DNA of 64,000 bases from JALYNX01 sp963724825 (GTDB lineage Bacteria; Actinomycetota; Acidimicrobiia; Spongiisociales; ZC4RG35): NCBI GenBank assembly GCA_963724825.1, contig CAVRWT010000021.1:166429-230428 (forward strand), in the 5' to 3' direction. The notes below the pieces were generated by a model. The model ran no database searches, had not been told where the DNA came from, and was given only the letters and a program-made list of their open reading frames with translations. This document shows, piece after piece, positions 37,804 to 48,797 of the stretch. Position 1 is the stretch's first letter, and the number at the start of each line of letters is the position of its first letter. A program made the position numbers and the translations under genes.

Positions 37804-38577
37804 ATGGGCGCATGGGGACCCGCGATCTTCTCCGACGACCTGGCCTGCGACATCCGGGACAGCTATCGGCAGTTGATCGAGGACGGCGTCGACGACGACG
37901 AGGCGGCTGACCGAATCCTCGAGCAGTACGCCGATGCCACCTCCGACTTCGACGATGGGCCGGTCTTCTGGATCGCCTTCGCTGTGACCCAATCGAAGGT
38001 CGGTCGACTGCGACCTGAGGTCAAGCAGCGCGCTCTCGACGTCATCGAGAGCGGCCAGAACCTGGAGCGCTGGGACGCCGGTTCACTACGCCGGCGACGG
38101 GCTCAGGCACTCGAAAAGGCCAAGGAGCTGCTCGAAGGGCCCCAGCCCGCGCCCAAGCGCCTCCGGCCACCATTCCGTCACGTCACCTCACTGAAGGCGG
38201 GTGACGTGCTCGCAGCAACCCTGGCTGGGCATGTCGTTCTGTTGCGCGTTGCCAGGATCGATGACAATCGATACTCGGTGGCCCCCATTCTGGTGGTCCT
38301 CGACTTCAACGGCTCGACGCTGCCCACTGAGCGCAAGATGGCACGTCTCAAGGACCGCCGACCGGCGGGCGTCCGTCGCCGCCGGGCGACGGGCTTGTTT
38401 CCGAAGTGGTACACCACGACCTATCGAGTCACCGCACATCGCAAGGTCGACTTTGCCGACGCCGGGTTCCGGATCGTGGGCTCGATCCCATCGCGCCCGG
38501 GCGACGAGACGTGGCAGGCGTGGTCGCACTGTGGCTGGGAGATACTCGCCCGGGAGCTCGCCTTCAACTTGAGCTGA
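37804..38577 (+). CDS. DUF4259-like hypothetical protein
   Basis: 257-aa soluble protein. The N terminus MGAWGPAIFSDDLACDIRDS is the DUF4259-like opening (MGAWGxGxFxxD), helical to about residue 115. The C-terminal half is different: RHVTSLKAGDVLAATLAGHV and YSVAPILVVLDFNGSTLP form beta strands, with a very basic RLKDRRPAGVRRRRATG linker. Such proteins are often linked to contact-dependent or interbacterial immunity sets, but nothing here supports that role. Function unknown. It is followed after 52 bases by the YwqG-like gene, also of unknown function. Confidence 0.7.
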   Translation: MGAWGPAIFSDDLACDIRDSYRQLIEDGVDDDEAADRILEQYADATSDFDDGPVFWIAFAVTQSKVGRLRPEVKQRALDVIESGQNLERWDAGSLRRRRAQALEKAKELLEGPQPAPKRLRPPFRHVTSLKAGDVLAATLAGHVVLLRVARIDDNRYSVAPILVVLDFNGSTLPTERKMARLKDRRPAGVRRRRATGLFPKWYTTTYRVTAHRKVDFADAGFRIVGSIPSRPGDETWQAWSHCGWEILARELAFNLS

Positions 38578-38629
38578 TGCCAGGTGGCGGCTGTCGATAA
38601 GGTGACCACCGGCCGAGGAGAACACACTG

Positions 38630-39523
38630 ATGGGTTGGCGTGACTGGCTGAAGAGGCAACCAAAGGCCGGTTCCGGGAGCCATGCACCGGGTGATTTTCG
38701 AGAGCAACTCGGACAGGCTGGCTTGGCCGGGTGGGCCGATCAACTCATCGCTCTCGACCGCCCTTCCATCCGCCTCAGCGCCGAGTCAACAGACCCTTCG
38801 GATGGGATGGCGGTCGCGATCAGCCACCTCGGCGGGGAGCCTGACCTGCCGCCCACGGTGGACTGGCCGGAATGGAACGGAAAGCCCCTTTCGTTCATCG
38901 CACAAATTGCGCTGAGCGAGATGCCGGAATTGCCCGAGGCGCGTCTGCCTCCGAGCGGTCTGTTGTCGTTCTTCTACGAGGCGGGGCAGGAGGCGTGGGG
39001 GTTCGACCCGGCAGATCGTGGGGCATGGCGGGTTCTGTGGTCTCCCGAGCAGGGTCTCGAACCAAGGAGCACACCCGCGGCGGTGCCTGAGGATGGGCGC
39101 TACCAGGCCTGTCGGCTGACAGGAATCGTCGAGATCAACCATGTTCCTTGGGAATCCCCGGCGGTCGACACGCTGGGCATGACGAGGGAGGAGGTGTTCG
39201 CGTATGCGGACGCCTTCGAGGCGGATGACGCTCCAATTCATCGCCTTCTCGGCCATCCCGAGCCCATTCAGGGCGACATGCAACTCGAGGCGCAACTGGT
39301 GAGCAATGGCCTCTACTGCGGAGACCCATCCGATTTTGAGGACCCTCGGGCAGTGGAACTTCGCGATGGGGCGGTGGACTGGCGATTGCTTCTCCAAGTC
39401 GATTCGGACGACGGGGCGGGGATGATGTGGGGCGACGCCGGTCGCCTCTACTTCTGGATGACCGAGGACGCCATCGAACGCCGGGACTGGGATTCGGCCT
39501 GGATGATCCTCCAGTGCGGCTGA
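38630..39523 (+). CDS. YwqG/DUF1963 family protein
   Basis: 297-aa protein. The C-terminal two thirds match the YwqG family: LPPTVDWPEWNGKPLSFIAQ, LLSFFYEAGQEAWGFDP, HRLLGHPEPIQGDMQLEAQL, NGLYCGDPSDF, DWRLLLQVDSDDGAGMMW and GRLYFWMTEDAI. Members are widespread, often near secretion or toxin-immunity genes, and have no agreed function. ATG 38630 follows GAGGAGAAC. Converges on the Eis-like gene. Confidence 0.85.
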   Translation: MGWRDWLKRQPKAGSGSHAPGDFREQLGQAGLAGWADQLIALDRPSIRLSAESTDPSDGMAVAISHLGGEPDLPPTVDWPEWNGKPLSFIAQIALSEMPELPEARLPPSGLLSFFYEAGQEAWGFDPADRGAWRVLWSPEQGLEPRSTPAAVPEDGRYQACRLTGIVEINHVPWESPAVDTLGMTREEVFAYADAFEADDAPIHRLLGHPEPIQGDMQLEAQLVSNGLYCGDPSDFEDPRAVELRDGAVDWRLLLQVDSDDGAGMMWGDAGRLYFWMTEDAIERRDWDSAWMILQCG

Positions 39524-39563
39524 TCCGCGATAGGCGCACGCCTACGCCGGACAGGACGGTGGG

Positions 39564-40809
39564 TCAGGCGAGTCGGTGGTGCCTGGCGCCACCTCTCGTA
39601 ACCGACTTCGGGACACCAGGGTTGGGGTCCCAGGTGAAGGCGGCGTCGGCGGCGGCCAGGGAGACCGAGATCACCCTCAACTCTGCCGCTGCGGGACAAT
39701 GCTCGCAGCCGTGACCGACCGAGGTAGATGGCCCCAAGGTCCTCGGCGTCGAGTGTGATCGAGGCCTCGGCGTCCGTTCGCGAGCACTCGGCACCCTCAG
39801 GCGAGGCCACCAACCGGTACCTGCCGTCGGTGTCCCCCATCGGGTCGTGCACTTCGAAGACGACATCGATCGGGGCCGAGTACGAGCGTCCTTCGAGTGC
39901 CCGGGGGACGTCCATCACCCGCACCCACAAATTGTCGAACCTCTGGGCCTTGACCCGTCGGGGCCCCGCCAGGAAATCGAACAGTGGATCCTGGACCGAC
40001 CGGTGCTGTGCGGTTACTTCGGCTAGGAGGTCGTGGTTGAGGACGTAGTGCCACAGGCCCGCCCACGACTCGGGAGTGGTGCCGAACAGGTCTTTCACGC
40101 TGATCGTCCCCGCACCATGGTTGTCGTCCCACTCATTCTTTGCCCGGTATTGGACGTAGCCGGCGATGCCCTCGGGACCGTCGACCACCCCGAAGCGGTA
40201 TGCGGTCGAACCCGCCCCGCCTCGACTCGGGGTCGGCCAGAACCCGGTGCTCCCACCACACCGGTGATCGGGCGTAGAGACCGGGCGTGGACTTTCGCAC
40301 TCCGTCGTAGAACGGCATGAGCAAGGCACCAACCTGGTCAGCATCCACCAGGCGGACCGGGGCAGGCTCCGGCGCCAGGCGATGGAACGTGACGTGGTCC
40401 CTCCGCACCCTCACGTCGAAGTGGGCCGACGCCTGACCGAAGCCGTATCTGCCGTAGATGGCGCTGTCTGACGCCCAGAGGGCTGCGATCGGCTCACCCT
40501 GGCTCAAGACCTCGTCGAGGTGGGCACGCATCATGGCGTTGAGCACTCCCGTCGGCGGTGGGTGGGGACTACCGAGACGATGGTCGTGCCCCCGCAATCG
40601 ATGGTCCCTCCGGGGACTGTCATGTCGAGGGAGAAGGCGCCGGAGCTGCTCACCATCGTGGGTCCGTCGAAGCCGATCACCGTTCGCACCAGGGGAAGGC
40701 TGTGACGGAAGTTGTCGTCACCGGGCGGGTCGAAGCCGAACGCAAGACCCATGGTCCGAATCAGATCGGGGTACTCGTCGGGCCCGATGGCCCGGAAAAC
40801 CACCGCCAT
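39564..40809 (-). CDS. Eis-like GNAT acetyltransferase, four frameshifts
   Basis: Enhanced-intracellular-survival family N-acetyltransferase of about 400 aa. The start (ATG 40809) reads RAIGPDEYPDLIRTMGLAFG. Then VPGGTIDCGGTTIVSVVPTHRR is the GNAT acetyl-CoA strand region, YGRYGFGQASAHFDV the second, FDNLWVRVMDVPRALEGR begins the sterol-carrier-like C-terminal domain, and IYLGRSRLRAL is its usual end block. Breaks are near 40552 (-1), 40210 (+1), 39673-39675 (+1) and 39619-39621 (-1), the last two in G/C runs. The true 3' end is uncertain: the final frame could run to 39448, overlapping the YwqG gene. Four breaks make real decay a fair alternative here. The start overlaps the preceding gene's stop. 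Confidence 0.8.
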
Positions 40810-41411
40810 CAGGCGTCCGGCGTGGCGCCCGCCGCGTTCTTGGCGTTCTGGACTTCGGTGTCGAAGCCGGCGGCAGAAGTGGTGTAGACGTCGACGGCCG
40901 CATTCCTCAGCTCACCGGTGTCGGTGGAGCGGAGGCCATCGAGGGCGTCCTGGGCGGCCCCGGCGCAGAAGTCGATGGCCGAGACCAGGGCTTCCTGGTT
41001 GGTCTCCAGACCAGCGGGTGGGGTCAACGCCTTCACCCGGTCGGCGAGGGCAGTGGTGTCGGTTACCACCGCTTCGAGCCGGGTGCCTGCCTCGTCGAAC
41101 TCGATCGTTCTCGGATCCGCGTCGAATCCCTCGTTGACGGTCACCATCTCGGTTGACAGCAGTTGGAGCTCTCCATTTATCGAGTCGAGCTCGTCCAGAT
41201 AGCCCTGTGCCGCGTTGGGGACCGTGGTTGCGGTGCCGGGCTGTGTCGTCCCGGTTCCCTCGACCGTTGTGGTCGTGCTTCCCAGTGCCAGGGTCGTCGT
41301 CGGTGAGCCCTCGGGTAGGGAACTGACGAAGAAATAGGTGAACGCGATCATCCCGAGTATCACCAGCGGGAGGATCCAGCGGCCCGGTTTCGGGTCGGGG
41401 TTGGCTGCCAT
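40809..41411 (-). CDS. Membrane-anchored protein with Thr-rich linker
   Basis: 200-aa protein from ATG 41411 (AANPDPKPGRW). One membrane segment (ILPLVILGMIAFTYFFVSSL, near residues 12-31) is followed by a Thr/Gly-rich stretch (TTTLALGSTTTTVEGTGTT) and an outside, mostly helical domain with DELDSINGELQLLSTEMVTV and LADRVKALTPPAGLETNQEA. This looks like a four-helix bundle with no family I recognise. Translationally coupled (ATGA) to the Eis-like gene. Divergent from the next gene by 107 bases. Confidence 0.65.
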   Translation of the reverse strand: MAANPDPKPGRWILPLVILGMIAFTYFFVSSLPEGSPTTTLALGSTTTTVEGTGTTQPGTATTVPNAAQGYLDELDSINGELQLLSTEMVTVNEGFDADPRTIEFDEAGTRLEAVVTDTTALADRVKALTPPAGLETNQEALVSAIDFCAGAAQDALDGLRSTDTGELRNAAVDVYTTSAAGFDTEVQNAKNAAGATPDA

Positions 41412-41518
41412 TACTGGCGAAACGATAGCTCCAAGCCCCCTGGTTCCCGGGTTGGCCCGAATCGCCTTCCAACACGACCCTCTTGAACGGCACCGGGCGC
41501 CTCCATAGGTTCGGGAGC

Positions 41519-42340
41519 ATGGAGAGGGAGAGAAACGAGGTCTACGAGCGGATCCCATGGGAGACGCTCGAGCGAAAAGGTGGCGATCGGCAATGGTGGA
41601 TGATCGCTGTGGCGGGGGCGATCGTGCTGGGCGCGCTCGCCTACTCATTCATGAGCAACCGGCCAATTGCGGTGCCCACGCAGCCGGTCGAGGCGACTGC
41701 TTCCACCGTGGCTGCAGCACCGGCGGCGACCGTGGCGGCGCCTCCGATCGCCGATCCGAGCGGGCCGACGGTGGTGGCTGAGGCCGATCTCTACGCGATC
41801 GATCCCGAGCGGCTGGTCGACCAGGCGACCGCCCACGCCGAATGGTTCGTTGCGGAATACATCGGTGTCGACGGCTCCGAGGAGAGTCAGGCCACCCTGG
41901 CCGCGCTGCTTCCGGCGGGAATATCACCGCCGGTCGCGCCCGAGGGAACGAGGGTCTTCGTCGAATGGGTGCGGGCGGTCTCGTTGGAAGAGGTGGCGCC
42001 GCTCCACTACCGGGTTGGGGTGCTGGTTCGCTCCCTGGTGGCGCAAGGTGAAGAGGCCTATCGCCGGGTGGCCCCGATGCTGGCGACGGTGGAAGTCGTC
42101 GTCGCCGAGGATGGTGCCCGGGTGGTGATGCCACCGACCCTTTCCCCGCTTCCGACCCCTCAGCCGGAGCCGTTGGCGCTGGCAGATGTCCCACCCGAGA
42201 TCGCGCAGGAGGCGCTGGCCTCCTCGGGAGCGAGCGAGGTCCTCGGTGGGGTCCAAACCGCAGGCGGCGAGTGGCGGGTGGTGGTGATGGCCCCGGGACC
42301 CGACGGTGTCACCCGTCCTACAACGGTCAGCGTGCCCTGA
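41519..42340 (+). CDS. Membrane-anchored hypothetical protein, NTF2-like C terminus
   Basis: 273-aa protein with a charged cytoplasmic start (ERERNEVYERIPWETLERKG), one membrane segment (WWMIAVAGAIVLGALAYSFM, near residues 26-45), an Ala/Thr/Pro-rich linker, and an outside domain from about residue 85 (ATAHAEWFVAEYIGVDGSEE, YRVGVLVRSLVAQGEEAYRR, EWRVVVMAPGPDGVTRP). The layout is reminiscent of TcpC/VirB8-like conjugation proteins, but I see no other conjugation gene nearby, so this is only a fold-level guess. It ends exactly where the opposite-strand Nfu-N gene ends. Confidence 0.6.
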   Translation: MERERNEVYERIPWETLERKGGDRQWWMIAVAGAIVLGALAYSFMSNRPIAVPTQPVEATASTVAAAPAATVAAPPIADPSGPTVVAEADLYAIDPERLVDQATAHAEWFVAEYIGVDGSEESQATLAALLPAGISPPVAPEGTRVFVEWVRAVSLEEVAPLHYRVGVLVRSLVAQGEEAYRRVAPMLATVEVVVAEDGARVVMPPTLSPLPTPQPEPLALADVPPEIAQEALASSGASEVLGGVQTAGGEWRVVVMAPGPDGVTRPTTVSVP

Positions 42341-42598
42341 TCAGCCGCTGAACCGGGTCTCTAGGATCGCCGTCGCCTCAGGGATGATCGATTCCCAGGA
42401 GGAGTCGGGAGCCTTGGAGATGGTGACGAAGTCGGCGGTCATGAAGATGCTGGTGACGCCGGCTATGTCCAGCAGCCCGGCCGCCAGCGGGTCATCCGGG
42501 TTGGACCCCGCAACGAAAGTGGCGGGCCCGCCAACCGGCTGGCCGACGGAGAACTTTGCGGCGTTGGGGTTCGGGGTGGGGGCGACGCTCACCGGCAT
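42341..42598 (-). CDS. Nfu N-terminal-domain protein
   Basis: 85-aa protein consisting only of the Nfu-N domain: APTPNPNAAKFSVGQPV, DDPLAAGLLDIAGVTSIFMT and ADFVTISKAPDSSWESI. In full Nfu proteins this domain precedes a CxxC Fe-S scaffold; here no Cys is present, so it cannot carry a cluster itself and may be a targeting or regulatory module. Stand-alone versions are common in bacteria. Its start codon is 2 bases from the divergent hyuA start, leaving no room for ribosome sites. Confidence 0.8.
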   Translation of the reverse strand: MPVSVAPTPNPNAAKFSVGQPVGGPATFVAGSNPDDPLAAGLLDIAGVTSIFMTADFVTISKAPDSSWESIIPEATAILETRFSG

Positions 42599-42600
42599 TG

Positions 42601-44513
<1,913 letters not shown>

Positions 44514-44517
<4 letters not shown>

Positions 44518-45209
44518 GCGATCCGGTCGCCCAGGCCTGCGCCTTCGCTTCGTCGGCATTGGCCGCGGTGGCCAACCCGGAGAAGGCAGCCGGGATGCAG
44601 GCCTACATGAAGACCGACATGCCCTTCTACGGGGTTCAGAAGCCGGCGAGAGTTCCGATCGCACGGCAGTTGGTTCGGGAGTTTCCTCCTGCGAATGATG
44701 AGGAGTACGTGGCCCTGATCCTGGGGCTGTGGGACCTGCCCCATCGCGAGGAGAAGTACCTCGCTCTCGAGGTGGCAGAGCACTTCCACAGCTTTGTCGG
44801 CATCGCGTCCCTTCCCCTCTATCGCCGTCTGATCGTCGAAGGAGCTTGGTGGGACTTCGTGGATGAGGTCGCCACCCATCTCGTTGGCCATCTTGTGGTT
44901 CATCACCCGGCGGAAGCCTGGCCGGAGGTCGACACCTGGATCGAAGACACGGACATGTGGCTGCGACGCAGCGCCATCATCTGTCAGATCGGGGCCAAGG
45001 AGCGGACCGACGCCGGTCGCCTCTTCTCCTTCTGCCGGGCACGGATCGACGAGAAGGAGTTCTTCATCCGCAAGGCAATCGGCTGGTCGTTGCGTGAATA
45101 CGCCAAGACCGATCCGCACGCAGTCGCCGAATTCGCCAGGGAGCACCGCGACCGGCTCTCCGGCCTCAGTTTCCGGGAAGCGACCAAGCACATTCAGCAC
45201 CTGGTGTGA
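44514..45209 (+). CDS. alkD: AlkD-type DNA alkylation repair glycosylase
   Basis: 231-aa HEAT-repeat glycosylase that excises 3- and 7-alkylpurines without flipping the base. MPFYGVQKPARVPIARQL, LEVAEHFHSFVG, EGAWWDFVDEVATHLVG (the conserved Trp and Asp), MWLRRSAIICQI and RKAIGWSLREYAKTDP are family landmarks. It sits between hyuA and hyuB with overlaps at both ends (GTGA and TGATG), so it is embedded in that operon rather than beside it. No functional link to the hydantoinase is known to me. Confidence 0.92.
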
Positions 45210-46753
45210 TGACAACCGTCGACGCCATCACTCTGGAGGTCGCCCGCAACCGGTTTGCAGCGGTGGCCGACGAGATGGGGATAGTCCTTCGCCACACCTC
45301 GCTGTCGCCGAACATCAAGGAGCGGGCAGATTGCTCCGCGGCGATCTTCACCGCAGACGGAGAGATGCTGGCCCAGGCCGAGCACATACCGGTCCATCTC
45401 GGCTCGATGCCGGAGTCGGTGGCCGCCTGTCTCCGCCTCTTCAAGCCCAGACCCGGGGTGCAGTACGCGGTCAACGACCCCTTTGCCGGAGGGACCCATC
45501 TCAACGACCTGACCCTGGTGGCGCCCGTGTTTGTTGGCGGGGACCACGTGGGCTGGGTGGCCAACCGGGCCCATCACGCCGATGTGGGGGGCGAGGCACC
45601 AGGGTCGATGCCGGCGCATGCGGTGACGATCGATCAAGAGGGCCATCGGGTCCCGCCGACCCTGGCAGTGATGGAAGACGAGTGGGTCGAGGACTTCAGT
45701 GTGCCTTTCATCACGGCCTCGCGCACCCCTTGGGAAAGGCGAGGCGACCTGGCAGCCCAAATCGGCGCCAACGCGGTCGGGGCGAGGCGGTTGGAGGAGT
45801 TGGTGGAGCTCGAGGGGAGGGGCACGTTCGGAGAAGTCGCATCCGCCCTTCTCGACTACGGAGAACGTCGAATGAGTGCGGCCCTTTCGGCCTTGCCCGA
45901 CGGAGCCTTCGAGTTCGAAGACTTCATGGAGCACGGCGACCGCGATGTGGCGATCCGGGTGCGGATCAGCATCGAAGGAGCAGGCCTGACCGCCGATTTC
46001 ACGGGGAGCGACGAGCAGGTGGCGTCCAACTTCAACGCGGTTGAGGCGGTGACCCGATCCTGTCTCTATTACGCGGTGCGGGTGGCCACCGACCCGACGA
46101 TCCCGACCAACGGGGGGTGCTATCGCAACATCGACCTGATCGCACCTGAGGGCTCGGTCGTCAACGCCCGGTTCCCGGCGGCGGTGGCGGCGGGAAACGT
46201 CGAGACCGCGCAAAGGATCGCCGACGTGCTCCTGGGCGCTCTGGCGCAGGCAGCTCCGGATCGGGTGCCGGCCGCCTCCCAGGGCACCATGAACAACGTC
46301 CTCATCGGGAACGACGAGTTCGCCTACTACGAGACGGTAGGTGGCGGCCAGGGCGGTCGTCCGGGGAAACCGGGGCAGTCCGGGATCCACACCGGGATGA
46401 CCAACACCGAGAACACCCCGATCGAGTCACTCGACACCCACTATCCGTTTCGAGTGGAGCGCTACACGCTGCGACGGGACAGTGGCGGGGCCGGCGCGTT
46501 TCCTGGGGGGGAGGGCATCGAGCGGGAGATCGTGTTCGAGACGGCTGCCACGCTGTCGCTGATGGGGGAGCGGCGACGAAACCAACCGTGGGGCCTGGCC
46601 GGGGGCGAGCCCGGAGAACTGGGCGAGGATTGGCTGATCAGGGATGGAGACCGGACCCGTCTTCCCGGCAAGACGACTCTGGAGGTACTGCCCGGGGATC
46701 GGCTTGTTGTTCTCACGCCGGGTGGGGGTGGTTGGGGGGTTCCCGTCCGCTGA
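45209..46753 (+). CDS. hyuB: Hydantoinase B / 5-oxoprolinase-type catalytic subunit
   Basis: 514-aa partner of HyuA, carrying the hydrolytic site. MGIVLRHTSLSPNIKERADC, AIFTADGEMLAQAEHIPVHL, NDPFAGGTHLNDLTLV (His/Asp-rich), HHADVGGEAPGSMPAHA, PTNGGCYRNI, GNVETAQRI and GGGQGGRPGKPGQSG are conserved blocks. The C-terminal LTPGGGGWG is the family end. Usual length is about 520-580 aa. Starts at ATG 45209 within the alkD stop. Substrate unknown. Confidence 0.88.
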   Translation: MTTVDAITLEVARNRFAAVADEMGIVLRHTSLSPNIKERADCSAAIFTADGEMLAQAEHIPVHLGSMPESVAACLRLFKPRPGVQYAVNDPFAGGTHLNDLTLVAPVFVGGDHVGWVANRAHHADVGGEAPGSMPAHAVTIDQEGHRVPPTLAVMEDEWVEDFSVPFITASRTPWERRGDLAAQIGANAVGARRLEELVELEGRGTFGEVASALLDYGERRMSAALSALPDGAFEFEDFMEHGDRDVAIRVRISIEGAGLTADFTGSDEQVASNFNAVEAVTRSCLYYAVRVATDPTIPTNGGCYRNIDLIAPEGSVVNARFPAAVAAGNVETAQRIADVLLGALAQAAPDRVPAASQGTMNNVLIGNDEFAYYETVGGGQGGRPGKPGQSGIHTGMTNTENTPIESLDTHYPFRVERYTLRRDSGGAGAFPGGEGIEREIVFETAATLSLMGERRRNQPWGLAGGEPGELGEDWLIRDGDRTRLPGKTTLEVLPGDRLVVLTPGGGGWGVPVR

Positions 46754-46780
46754 GGGCCTCGTCGGTACGATCACTGTTGC

Positions 46781-47275
46781 GTGGAAGGTCAGTTCTTCTT
46801 CACCACGGTTGCCGGGTTGTCGGTGAGTCTCGCCGGGTTTGCCGCTCTGATCGCGTGGCTTCGCGATGACTCCACTACCTGGGATCCGATCAACCTGTGG
46901 CGGGTGAAGACCATCGTCCGTCAGGCTTTCACTGTCGCCTTTCTGGCCTTGCTCCTGATCCCGGTCTTCTATATGACCGAGGATCTCGAGACGACCATCC
47001 GGTTCGGATCAGCCGCCATCGTGATTTCGATCGTGATCGATGTCTGGATCAACCGACATCCCGATCCCACGATCTGGACACCCAGACTCAGCTGGACGAT
47101 CGCCATGGTCTTCAGCGGGATCTACGCAGCCATTCAGCTCGTGAATCTTTCGCTGGCCGACCTCGGGCTTCTCCAACTCGGGTTCCTCCTGGAGTTGGCC
47201 TCCCCTGCCGGGATCTTCTCCAATTTCGTCAGGGAACTCGGTCGTAGTGGAAGGCCAGAGACCGAAGCGGAGTAG
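46781..47275 (+). CDS. Integral membrane protein
   Basis: 164-aa protein starting at GTG 46781 with about four membrane segments: FFTTVAGLSVSLAGFAALIA, AFTVAFLALLLIPVFYM, FGSAAIVISIVIDVWI and LSWTIAMVFSGIYAAIQLVN. The first segment resembles the opening of several uncharacterised actinobacterial membrane proteins. It follows hyuB by 27 bases and precedes a hairpin repeat. No function can be given. Confidence 0.65.
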   Translation: MEGQFFFTTVAGLSVSLAGFAALIAWLRDDSTTWDPINLWRVKTIVRQAFTVAFLALLLIPVFYMTEDLETTIRFGSAAIVISIVIDVWINRHPDPTIWTPRLSWTIAMVFSGIYAAIQLVNLSLADLGLLQLGFLLELASPAGIFSNFVRELGRSGRPETEAE

Positions 47276-47287
47276 CAAGAAGGGTTG

Positions 47288-47335
47288 TCCCCTGCGAAGC
47301 GGGGGGACCGGCCGCCAACGAAGTGCGGCCGAGGG
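47288..47335 (+). repeat. Intergenic double-hairpin repeat, divergent copy E
   Basis: Two adjacent hairpins: TCCCC-TGCGAAGC-GGGGGG and GGCCGC-CAACGAA-GTGCGGCC, followed by GAGGGGGG. Layout matches the family at 18467, 36107, 54384 and 62424, but the sequence differs much more. Lies between a membrane protein gene and glcD. Confidence 0.5.
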
Positions 47336-47369
47336 GGGTGTGCCAACTGTCCCGTTACCCTCCGACTCG

Positions 47370-48797
47370 ATGTCGCTGATCTCTGATCTCGAAGGCCTGC
47401 TCGGCGCCGATCGGGTGCTCCACGAGCCCGTGGAGCTCTATCTCTACTCCAAGGACGCCTCTTCCCTGGTCCGCGGCCATCCCAATTGCGTGGCGTTCCC
47501 TCGAACCACCGAGGAAGTGGCCTCGATCGTCAAGATCGCCGAGGCCAACGGCGCGCCGGTGGTGGCCCGTGGCGCCGGCACCGGCTCGACCGCTGGAGCC
47601 AGTCCCACCGAGGGCGGGGTCGTCGTGTCGACGACCTCGCTCAACGCCATCGACATCGACGTCGAGAATCGTGCGGCGTGGGTTGGCGCCGGGGTGATCA
47701 ATCTGGACCTGACCCGGGCCGCGGCTCCGTTTGGCCTCCAATTCGCCCCCGACCCCTCGTCGCAGTCGGCGTGCACCGTCGGTGGCAACGTCGCCAACAA
47801 CAGCGGCGGACCGCATTGCCTGGCCGAGGGGAGCACCACCAGTCACATTCTCGGTCTCGAGGTGGTCCTTGCCGGCGGCGAGGTCATGGTTCTGGGCGGT
47901 CTCGCCCCTGACACTCCTGGTCTCGACCTCAAGGGCCTGATCGTGGGCTCCGAGGGCACCCTGGGTGTGGTCACGAGGGCGCTGGTGCGGCTCATTCCCG
48001 TGGATCCCGACGTGCGGACCTTGCTCATCGACTTCGATCGAGTCGGAGACGCCTGCGGCACGGTCTCGGACATCATCGCCGCGGGTTGCGTGCCCGCCGC
48101 CCTGGAGATGATGGATCAACGGATGATGCAGGCCGTCGAGAACTGGCTGCATGCCGGCCTTCCCACCAATCGGGCGGCGGTCCTCCTCATCGAGTTGGTC
48201 GGTGAGACCGTCGGCGTCGAAGCCGAGTCGGCCCTGGTCCAAGACATCGCCACCCGCCGTAACTCACAGGCGATCCGGGTGGCGGCGACCGAGGCCGAGC
48301 GCCAACTCCTGTGGAAGGGCCGCAAGTCCGCCTTCGGAGCGGTGGCCCAGTTGGCCCCTGATTACTACCTCCACGACACAGTGGTCCCCCGAACTCGACT
48401 GGTGGAGACGATGCTCGAGGTCGACGAGATCGCCGATCGCTACGGCCTCCTTCTCGTCAACGTCTTTCATGCCGGTGACGGCAACCTGCATCCGCTGATC
48501 GCTTTCGATTCCTCTGACCCCGTGGCTGCGGAGAAGGTGCGCCAGGCCGGAGACGAGATCGTCGCTCTCTGTCTTCGCAATGGTGGCGCCCTGTCCGGTG
48601 AGCATGGGATCGGGATCGAGAAGCGGGATTTGATGCGGCTGAACTTCAGTGAGCTCGATCTCGACGCCCAGGCCCGGCTCAAGAAGGTGTTCGACCCGGC
48701 CGCAACCTTCAACCCGGCCAAGGTCTTGCCCCAGGGGTCACTCTGTTTCGACTTCGGCGGGGTGCGCAAGGAGATACCCGAGGGAGCCTGGGTTTGA
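47370..48797 (+). CDS. glcD: Glycolate oxidase FAD subunit
   Basis: 475-aa FAD-linked oxidase. PVVARGAGTGSTAGASPTEG near residue 65 and CTVGGNVANNSGGPHCLAEG near residue 135 bind FAD. VGSEGTLGVVTRALVRLIP follows; the C-terminal VNVFHAGDGNLHPLIAFD, GGALSGEHGIGIEKR and the end FNPAKVLPQ belong to the GlcD/D-lactate dehydrogenase type. With GlcE and GlcF it oxidises glycolate (or D-lactate) to the keto acid at the membrane. Glyoxylate would join the pool produced by ureide breakdown. ATG 47370; stop overlaps glcE. Confidence 0.9.
   Translation: MSLISDLEGLLGADRVLHEPVELYLYSKDASSLVRGHPNCVAFPRTTEEVASIVKIAEANGAPVVARGAGTGSTAGASPTEGGVVVSTTSLNAIDIDVENRAAWVGAGVINLDLTRAAAPFGLQFAPDPSSQSACTVGGNVANNSGGPHCLAEGSTTSHILGLEVVLAGGEVMVLGGLAPDTPGLDLKGLIVGSEGTLGVVTRALVRLIPVDPDVRTLLIDFDRVGDACGTVSDIIAAGCVPAALEMMDQRMMQAVENWLHAGLPTNRAAVLLIELVGETVGVEAESALVQDIATRRNSQAIRVAATEAERQLLWKGRKSAFGAVAQLAPDYYLHDTVVPRTRLVETMLEVDEIADRYGLLLVNVFHAGDGNLHPLIAFDSSDPVAAEKVRQAGDEIVALCLRNGGALSGEHGIGIEKRDLMRLNFSELDLDAQARLKKVFDPAATFNPAKVLPQGSLCFDFGGVRKEIPEGAWV

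Noticed and set aside
41519..42340. Conjugation (VirB8/TcpC-like) system
   Set aside because: Only one protein has a vaguely similar layout and no ATPase, relaxase or coupling protein is nearby.
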